32,417 nt of DNA from Lachnospiraceae bacterium (GTDB taxonomy: Bacteria > Bacillota > Clostridia > Lachnospirales > Lachnospiraceae). Positions 23,479-31,600 of this stretch are shown one piece after another (the first letter of the stretch is position 1; every line of letters starts with the position of its first letter). The stretch is from assembly GCA_017552985.1 (NCBI GenBank), contig JAFZNO010000073.1:1-32417 (forward strand), read 5' to 3'. Both the position numbers and the translations under genes were made by a program. The notes under the pieces were generated by a model, which was not told the origin of the DNA, made no database searches, and was given only the letters and a program-made list of their open reading frames with translations.

Positions 23479-24806
23479 TGCATGGCATCATCGAAATCTG
23501 GGGTACGGCACTCTGGTTTCTCCTGTGCCTGGCATCGATCATGCTCGTGATCGGAACCTTGGTCGCTTTGCTGTGGATGATCCGTGACAGACGGGGAATA
23601 CGGGGAGAGATCCTGGCGGTCGCTAACCTGCTCCTTGCCTTCGGGATATTTGTGATCCTGATGGACTGCGGACAGTACGTTTCCGTGGATAACCCTGAAC
23701 AGGGATATGCTCCCTTCCAGCACGCGCTGTTCCAGATGCCATGGGGTTATCTTGCAGGGGTGGAACTCCTCTCCGGACTGATATTTCTTTATTGCCGCGT
23801 GGACAATCTGCTTTACCGCAAAAATCACCTTACCATGGACGTCGTCCGACGGACCATGAACCTTTTCCCGGAAGGGATCGTCATAGGCGATCGTGGCGGA
23901 ACCGTCCGGCTTTCCAACTTGAAAATGGACGCCCTTTGCAGGCAGTTGACGGGCGGAAGACTGTCGGACGTTTCATGGTACTGGAATTGGATCGGGGAAC
24001 GTGGCAAGGATCAAAACGGGCAAATTTTGATCCGCCAGCCGGAAGGAAAAGCATGGCTCTTTACGCGGGAGCGTCTTGCCTTGGGGGAAAAGGAATACGA
24101 TCAGATCACTGCCACGGACGTGACTGAGCGGTGGCGCATCATTGAAGAACTGGAAGAGAAAAATGCAAGGCTGCAGGATCTCCAGCGCCGTATGAAGGCA
24201 GTTTCGGAACTGTCCAGGGACATGTTTATGGCGCAGGAGGAAGCAAACGCGAGAGCAACGCTGCACAACCAGTTGGGGCAGGTGCTGCTCATGGGCAGGC
24301 ATTTTTTAAACAATGCGGAAAGCACGGACGCGGGCATTGTCCGCGATGCCACGCTGCAGATGAACCGGATCCTGTTGGGCGAGGCGACGGAGCCCTACGT
24401 GAAGGAAGCGGATCCCCTGACGCAGGCCATTGCCATGGCAAACAGCATCGGCGTGCGCGTCATTTTGGAAGACGATGCATGCAAAGAAGGCGCTGCGGCG
24501 GAGGTCAGAGCCTTCGCGGATAAAATTGCGCCGAAGAATGGCGCGGAGGTACTTGCACAGGCGATCATTGAGTGCGCTGCCAACACCGTAAAACATGCGG
24601 AGGGCGATTGCATCACCGTGCGGGTTTCCGAGGACGAGGGCGGCCTTCTCTTTACCATCACCAACAACGGAAAACCGCCCAAGACCACCATCTTTGAGAG
24701 CGGCGGCCTGCTTTCCCTCCGCCGGAAGATTGAGGAAACAGGCGGAAGCATGCAGGTGGAAAGCAGCCCGGCGTTCCGGCTGAGCATACGAATGAAGGTT
24801 ATTTAA
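23475..24806 (+). CDS. Membrane histidine kinase with PAS-like and HATPase domains
   Basis: A 443-residue signalling protein. Three membrane spans (about 12-36, 46-64, 92-107), a PAS-like region (about 125-218; FPEGIVIGDRGGTVRLSNLK), a coiled coil (220-255), then the dimerisation helix with RATLHNQLGQVL (H264). H264 sits where the LHDxLG box of LuxR-partner kinases (HisKA_3) has its phosphorylated His, but with Asn replacing the next Asp. The ATPase domain keeps the N-box IIECAANTVKHAEG (N370), the G1 loop ITNNGKPP and the G2 loop GGLLSLRRKIEETGG. The start is GTG at 23475 (ATG at 23478 also possible), with a G-rich ribosome site six to nine bases upstream. It is coupled by overlap to the sensor gene and followed, after a large hairpin, by a LuxR-type regulator, its likely target. 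Confidence 0.87.
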   Translation: MMHGIIEIWGTALWFLLCLASIMLVIGTLVALLWMIRDRRGIRGEILAVANLLLAFGIFVILMDCGQYVSVDNPEQGYAPFQHALFQMPWGYLAGVELLSGLIFLYCRVDNLLYRKNHLTMDVVRRTMNLFPEGIVIGDRGGTVRLSNLKMDALCRQLTGGRLSDVSWYWNWIGERGKDQNGQILIRQPEGKAWLFTRERLALGEKEYDQITATDVTERWRIIEELEEKNARLQDLQRRMKAVSELSRDMFMAQEEANARATLHNQLGQVLLMGRHFLNNAESTDAGIVRDATLQMNRILLGEATEPYVKEADPLTQAIAMANSIGVRVILEDDACKEGAAAEVRAFADKIAPKNGAEVLAQAIIECAANTVKHAEGDCITVRVSEDEGGLLFTITNNGKPPKTTIFESGGLLSLRRKIEETGGSMQVESSPAFRLSIRMKVI

Positions 24807-24862
24807 GTGAGTTGGGTCACTGGGACGTGTCTAATGACACGTCCCAGTGACCTAAAAATTTT
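24807..24862 (+). terminator. Perfect 17-bp hairpin between kinase and regulator genes, with an overlapping AGTGA-N6-TCACT site
   Basis: GGTCACTGGGACGTGTC (24815-24831) and its exact complement (24836-24852) flank a TAAT loop. A T-run (24858-24862) follows after TAAAAA, so termination is plausible but less classical. The left arm also completes GTGAGTTGGGTCAC (24807-24820). It could end or attenuate kinase transcripts, or be a protein-binding site. Confidence 0.6.
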
Positions 24863-24894
24863 TAAAATACTTAAAAAATGGTACAAATGGGTGA

Positions 24895-24923
24895 TATACA
24901 GGAGGCAGGCGGATTGCTATAAT
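24895..24923 (+). promoter_or_regulatory. Promoter of the response regulator and giant surface protein
   Basis: TATACA (24895-24900), 17 bases, then TGCTATAAT, an extended perfect -10 (24915-24923). Because the -10 overlaps an in-frame ATG at 24922, that ATG cannot be the start; the leader runs about 50 bases to 24982. Confidence 0.75.
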
Positions 24924-24981
24924 GGAGGTGTATGGTGAGTCAGAGTTTCCATTTGGAGGCCTGAAAGGAAGGGTTTTGTTG

Positions 24982-25638
24982 ATGAGTGACAAGATTAGGG
25001 TTGTGGTGGCGGACGACCAGAACATCTCGAGGGGATTCTTTGAGATGTACGTGAGGGCCGCGACGCAATATGAGTTTGTGGCGGGGCTTAGGACGGCAGA
25101 GGATGCCGTGGCTTACGTAAAAGAGCATAACGTGGATCTGCTGATCCTTGACGTCATGATGCAGGACGGGATCGACGGACTGACTGCCGCGGAATTGATC
25201 AAGAAGGACCGGCCGGAGGTCAGGATCATTCTGACGACCTCCGCCTCGGAGACCAGTTGGGAGGACAAGGCACGGGCCATCGGGATCGAGAGCTTTTGGT
25301 ATAAGGAATACGATGATCACAGTCTGATCGATCTGATGGACCGGACCATGCAGGGCGAGTCGGTTTATCCGGGGGATTCGCCGCCCGTTCCCTTTGGAAA
25401 GGCGCGGCGTACGGACTTAACGGACCGTGAGCTTGAGGTGTTGCGAGAGCTTACGGGAAGTCTTACCAATGAGGAGATTGCGGAAAAGCTTGGCATTTCC
25501 GTCAATACCGTGAAGCGTCATCTCCAAAACGTCATGGAGAAGACGGGATTTGAGAGTAGGCTGGATCTGGCAATGAATGCAAAATTATTAGGACTGGTGG
25601 TCAACGATGACGACCGGACAAGGGGAGGAAGACCATGA
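24982..25638 (+). CDS. NarL/FixJ-type response regulator (receiver plus LuxR HTH)
   Basis: A 218-residue DNA-binding regulator. The receiver domain (4-120) has the acidic pair D11/D12, the phosphorylation site D57 in LLILDVMM, T85/T86 and K108 (FWYKEYDD). The LuxR-type helix-turn-helix is at about 148-212 (DLTDRELEVLRELTGSLTNE, GISVNTVKRHL). The start at 24982 is preferred because GAAGGG lies about nine bases before it and the promoter -10 excludes the ATG at 24922; TTG at 24979 is a minor alternative. It follows the sensor and kinase genes and its stop codon overlaps the start of the giant surface protein gene (ATGA), so the regulator is translationally coupled to that protein and probably controls this operon. 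Direct evidence for a target site is limited to nearby inverted repeats. Confidence 0.92.
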   Translation: MSDKIRVVVADDQNISRGFFEMYVRAATQYEFVAGLRTAEDAVAYVKEHNVDLLILDVMMQDGIDGLTAAELIKKDRPEVRIILTTSASETSWEDKARAIGIESFWYKEYDDHSLIDLMDRTMQGESVYPGDSPPVPFGKARRTDLTDRELEVLRELTGSLTNEEIAEKLGISVNTVKRHLQNVMEKTGFESRLDLAMNAKLLGLVVNDDDRTRGGRP

Positions 25639-28600
25639 AGAAGAAAACCGTGAAGAAGATGCGTAGGTTGTTGGCAACGTTACTGGCGTTTACCTTGACG
25701 TTCTCGCTTGCGAGCACGGACGTCCTGGCGGCGGGAGTGGCAATGGCACAAGAGACAGCGTTTGAGGAACCGGCCGTGAGCGATGCCGCGTCCTCTGGCG
25801 AGGAAGCAATCGTGGACGATGGCGCGTCCGGTGGCGAGGAAGCAATCGCAGACGATGACTCGTCTGCCGGCGAGGAAGTCACGGGCGAAGAGGCGTTGGA
25901 AGCAGAGGCGACGGGCGAGAGCGAATCTGCGGCTGAAAGTAAATCCGCAGGTGAAATTGACGAGCAAGCTGAGGTTAAAACCGTGGCGGAAGGTGAATTG
26001 GCTGAGAAATCCGAAGCAGCCGGCGAAACCAAGGTGACGGATGAGACTAAGGCAATTGAGCCAACGGAAGACGCTAAGGATGCGGAAGAAGTCAAGGCAA
26101 CTGAGGCGACGGAAGAGACCAAGTCATCGGATGAGATCAAGGCAACCGAGGCGGCGGAAGAGTCTAAGTTGGCAGAAGAAGCCAAGGTAGCCGAAACGAC
26201 GGAAAACGCAGAGGAGCCGGAAGAAACTAAGGCGACTGAGGAGATCAGTGCGCCCGCAGAGACGGAAGAAACCGGTGAGACGACAGCGGAGGAAGGAGTC
26301 GAAGAAGGTACGGGGAAAGCCGGACTTCGCACTAGGAGCCTGCTCAGGTCTTCTGGCCTTTCGGGTACAATAATCTCGGAAGGATTTGAGGACGGCATTC
26401 CGGAGGGGTGGACGCTGGAAGGCGATACGGAAGGGTATAACTGGACAACAACAAACGACAATTATCATTCTGGCAGCAAATCTGCTTTCATGAAATTTAG
26501 ATCGGGCGACGGACAAACGGCTTGGCTGATTACGCCCGCATATGATTTTAGCTCCGTCACCGGCGTGATGAAGCTGAGTTTCTGGTATCTAAACAAGATA
26601 TATAGTAATAAATTTGAGGAATTAAGCGTGTGCTATCGCGTTGACGGAGGCGAGTGGCAGGAGTTGTTTAAGACGGCAAAGGGTACCGGCGCATGGGCAA
26701 AGCAGATCTTGATTCTGCCGGAAGGCGCGAAAAGTGCGAACGTGGAACTCGGTTTTTGCGGCACAAATCATGATGCCCTTAGCGTTTTATTGGATGACGT
26801 GTTGCTGGAGATCGTGGAATCCGTGCAAACCCATTCCGTGACTTACAATGCAAACGGCGGAAGCGGGAGCATGACGGATCCGAACAGTCCCTATGTTGAT
26901 GGATCAATCGTGGCCGTTTTGCCAAATGCATTTCAAGCGCCGACGGGAAAAGCGTTTTCTTTCTGGAACACAAAGGCGGACGGCAGCGGAACGACGTATC
27001 AAAAAGGAAATGAGATTGAAATCGACGAAGAAATAACGCTGTATGCTCAATGGAGGACGCTGTCAGGTTTCTTTGATGAGGATTTTGAAGTTGGAAGCAT
27101 TCCTGCGGGTTGGATATCGGAAGACGGGCCAAGTAACTATCATTGGGAGGTTGGCACGGGTGATAGCAGTTTGACAACCGGGGCGCATTCCGGTGTTCAA
27201 AATGCTTTGATTAAACACAAGGAAAAAGGTGCGGTTTCTTGGCTCATTACGCCGGAGCTTGATCTTAGAAGCGTGACAGGTACTCCAAAGTTAAGCTTTT
27301 GGCTCGTCAATCGCAAGTGGCAAAGTGAGCTTGATAAGCTTGGTGTTTATTACCGCATAAACGGCGGTGAATGGAAGGAACTAATTTACGTCGAAGACGC
27401 ACTTGAAGCGTGGACGGAAATGACGCTTTATCTGCCAAATGAGGTAAAGACGACCGGCGTACAGATTGGATTTAAGGCGCTTGATGGATGGGGTTATGGC
27501 ATTGGACTGGATGACGTCGTGATAGAGGACGGAGGGGACGTGGCAACGTATGCCGTGACTTACAACGCAAACGGCGGAAGCGGAAGCATGACGGATCCCG
27601 CATCACCTTATTTTGTTGGAACGAACGTAAAAGTTCTGGGAAATGCGTTCACGGCGCCTGCAGGCAAAGGGTTTTCCTCTTGGAACGTGGAGGCGGACGG
27701 CAGCGGAACGAGTTATCAGCCAGGCGACGTCGTGAAGATTACGGGTAACGTAACGTTATATGCGCAGTGGGCGCAAGGATGTGTCGTGACGTATGACGCG
27801 AACGGCGGAAGCGGAAGCATGTCAGATCCCAATAGCCCATATTTAAGTGGAAGTAAGGCCACCGTTTTGTCCAATGGCTTTACGGCGCCTGCAGGGAAGA
27901 AGTTTGTCTCTTGGAACACGAAGGCAGACGGCAGCGGAACGGCATGTTCTTCAGGCGACCAAATTACGGTTAACGAAGACGTTACTTTATATGCACAATG
28001 GAAGAATCTAAAGGGTATTCTCGACGAAGACTTCGAAGAAGGAACCATCCCGAACGGATGGGCAATGGAAAGCGATAGGGAAGGATTTGATTGGATGGTT
28101 TATCAATTTTCTTCTTCGCATTCAGGAGAATATGGGGCGGTCATGTATTATGCGGTGGCTGGGAGCAACGGCGAAAATATATGGCTCATTTCGCCTGCCC
28201 TTAATCTAAGTGAAGTCGCAGGAATTCTGAAATTAAGCTTTTGGTACAAGAATCCGCCATATGGAAGCAATGTTGATGAATTAAGGGTATGCTGGCGCAT
28301 CGATGGCGGTGAATGGCAGGAACTATTTGCCACGGAAGGCAGCGTTTCGGAATGGACGCAACAGATCCTTGCGTTACCGGAGGAGGCGAAGACGGCAAAC
28401 GTTCAGATTGGTTTTTGGGGAATCAATCATGACGGGTATTACATATATCTGGATGACGTGTTGCTTGAGGGCACTAGTGATGCTCAGGTTTATGCCGTGA
28501 CGTATAATGCAAACGGTGGAAGCGGGAGCATGACGGATAATGCGTCTCCTTATTTTTCCGGAAACAAGGTAAAAGTCCTTGAAAATTCGTTCACGGCACC

Positions 28601-31600
28601 TGCAGGCAAAGTATTTTCCGCATGGAACACAAAGGTGGACGGCAGCGGAACGAGTTATGCACCCGGCGACAAACTGGAGATTACGCAGAACGTGATGCTG
28701 TATGCGCAGTGGGGATATGCCATTTCCATATCTGAGACGATCACGGGAGGAAGTGTTATTGCGGACAAGACTGCTGCTTTGGCAGGAGAGACCGTTACAC
28801 TGACGGTGACGCCTTACGAAAGTAATTTGCTTGAGGAGCTGACTGTGAAGCGTGGCAGTGAAAGCGTTGCGTTGACAAAGACGGATGATGGAACGTATAC
28901 GTTTGTCATGCCGGAGGGGAATGTTACCGTTGAAGCTACGTTCAATTTGCCAAGCGGTGTAGTTTTTTATGAAATGTTTGAAGGAGGCGAACTCCCAGCC
29001 GGCTGGACGTTTACGGACTCGGACGGCGACACGTACGGGTGGAACATAAAGGAAGTAAGCCAAGATAAATATGGAAATCCAAACTCACATTCAGGATCCT
29101 ACGTGCTTACTTCGGAATCTTACAATAACGACGTCGGTGCTTTGACGCCTGATAACTGGGCCATTACGCCGGCCATAACGATCCCTGAAAATGCGGTTCT
29201 GTCCTTCTGGATTAAAGCGCAGGATCCGAATTATCCGGGGGATAAAATGGCGGTTTACGTTGGCCTTAGCCCAAACGTGGATGCCATGACCAAGGTTGGC
29301 GGAGATTACGAAGCACATGAGACGTTTGAACATTACCTGGTGGATTTGAGCGCATATGAAGGGCAGACGGTTTACGTGGCATTCCGTCATTACGACATAT
29401 CGGATCTCTTTTGGCTGAATCTGGATGACGTGATGGTATTCGGAGACGGAGAAGGCAACATATATCACGTGACATATGACGCGAATGGCGGAAGCGGTGA
29501 GATGACGGATCCGAACATGTACTTTGGCGGAACTGGCGCAACAGTTTTGCCATGTGAGTTCGCGGCGCCTGCAGGTACCGAGTTTATGGGATGGAACACC
29601 AAGGAGGACGGCAGCGGAACGCTTTACACAGTTGGCGACGTTATGGTGATGTCGGCGGACTTTACGCTCTACGCGCAGTGGGTAAACCAATCGGATCTGG
29701 CAACGTTCCTGGAGGAAGGCTTTGAGGGCGGAGTAATGCCGGAGGGCTGGACCGTCACAAGCGACACTGCCGGATATGCCTGGGCAGTTACGAGCCAAAC
29801 GGGCAGTCACGTTGGCGATTATAACGCGACAATTTCGCACAAAACAGAGGGCGCCGTTGGCTGGCTCATCACGCCTGCGTTAAACCTAAGCGGCATCAGC
29901 GGCGCGGTGAAACTGAGGCTTTGTTATGAGAATAGGAATTATTCCGGTGACACAGATGAATTCGCGGTATGTTACCGCGTTGACGGCGGGGAATGGACGG
30001 AGCTGTTCTCGACAAAGACGGCGCACGATATGGTCTACCGGGAGATTTTCCTGCCGCAGGAAGCAAAAGCGGCAAATGTGGAATTTGGTTTCAAGGCGAT
30101 TGATCGTTACGGCTACGGAGTCAGCATTGACGAGATTTCGATCAAGGGAATTGGTGAGGTCATTTCGACCGTTTGTGCCGTGACCTATGACGCCAACGGC
30201 GGAAGTGGCGAGACAGTGGACTTGAGCAGTCCTTATGCAAATGGCGAGACGGCGACCGTGATGCCCAATTGCTTTACGGCTCCGCAGGGAATGCGTTTTG
30301 TTTCCTGGAACACGAAGGCGGACGGAAGCGGAACGACGTATCTGCCGGCAAGCACGTTCGAGATTACGAAGTCAATGACGCTGTACGCACAGTGGGAAAA
30401 TATCCCGCCGATGCCCATACAGCTGACGGAAGGCTTTGAGGGCGGCAGCATTCCTCAGGGTTGGAAGAGCTCAACCCTGAATTATCATTGGATTGTTGGA
30501 ACGGGTGATCACACGGAGGTAACCGGAGCGCACTCCGGTTCAAAGAATGCCCTGATCGCGCACGTCGCAAAGGGAATGTCGTCATGGCTGATTACGCCCG
30601 AACTGGATTTGAGATACGGCGCGGACTACGTGCTGAGCTTTTGGTATATAAACAGGGCATGGGGTTCCGACGTGGATTCCTTAAAAGTTTGCTACCGCGT
30701 AAACGGCGGCGAATGGGTGGAGTTGTTCTCCACTTCGGAAGCGCATCAGACGTGGACCAAGCAGGAGATTAAGGTTCCGGAAGAGGCAAAGCAGGCAGGC
30801 GTGGAGTTTGGCTTCCAAGCCACGGACGGATACGGTTACTACGTCGGACTGGACGACGTGCAGGTGAGACTGTACGGAAACCCGGTTTACAAGGTGACGG
30901 TTGGAGCTACGGAGCATGGAACGGTTAACGTTGATGCCGTTTACGTAGAGCGTGGAGAGGGCGTTCCCGTGAACTTTTCGCCGGAGAGCGGATACAAGCT
31001 GGCGGAGATCAACCTGGACGTGAACGGAACTTGTCCTCAGATTTCTGAATACTACGCCGGTCATTATGCCTTTACAATGCCTGAGGCCGACGTCACCGTG
31101 AACGTGAAATTTGTCGAGACCTCTGCGACGTATGAGTACGGTCTGTGGGTGGCCGGCACGAGGGTAACCAGCGCAAACGCAAGTGACGTACTTGGTGACG
31201 GCGCGGCAAGCTACGACGGGATCACAAAGACCCTGACGCTGAATAAGAATATTACGTGTTCAAGCGATGACGCCATTTACGGCACGACAGACGGACTGGT
31301 CATCAGGACGACGGCGCCTTTGATGATCGTGAGTACCAAGGATGACGGCATACAGCTTACCGGCGACACTACCATCGAGACGACGGGCCTGCTGAGGGTC
31401 ATCGGCGCGACGGACAAGGGTGGTTACGGAATATACGGACTGTCAAACGATATTGTCATCCGGCATGCGCAGATTGTGGTTTCCGGGAAATGGGGCATTT
31501 ACGGAGGAAACGGTCCCGTTGAGATCCGGGATTCGTTTATCACGGCAAGCGGAACGTATGGTGCGGCAAAGTACGTTACGCTGAGCGGGTGTCAGGTTGT

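Noticed and set aside
24922-24981. Earlier ATG at 24922 as the response regulator start
   Set aside because: It overlaps the -10 box TATAAT, adds 20 residues ahead of the receiver domain, and lacks the ribosome site seen at 24982.
25601-26461. 286-codon minus-strand Ser-rich frame opposite the start of the giant gene
   Set aside because: Antisense of Glu/Ala/Thr-rich repeats gives Ser/Val/Ala runs; no ribosome site. The plus-strand frame is uninterrupted for 6.8 kb and has a signal peptide.
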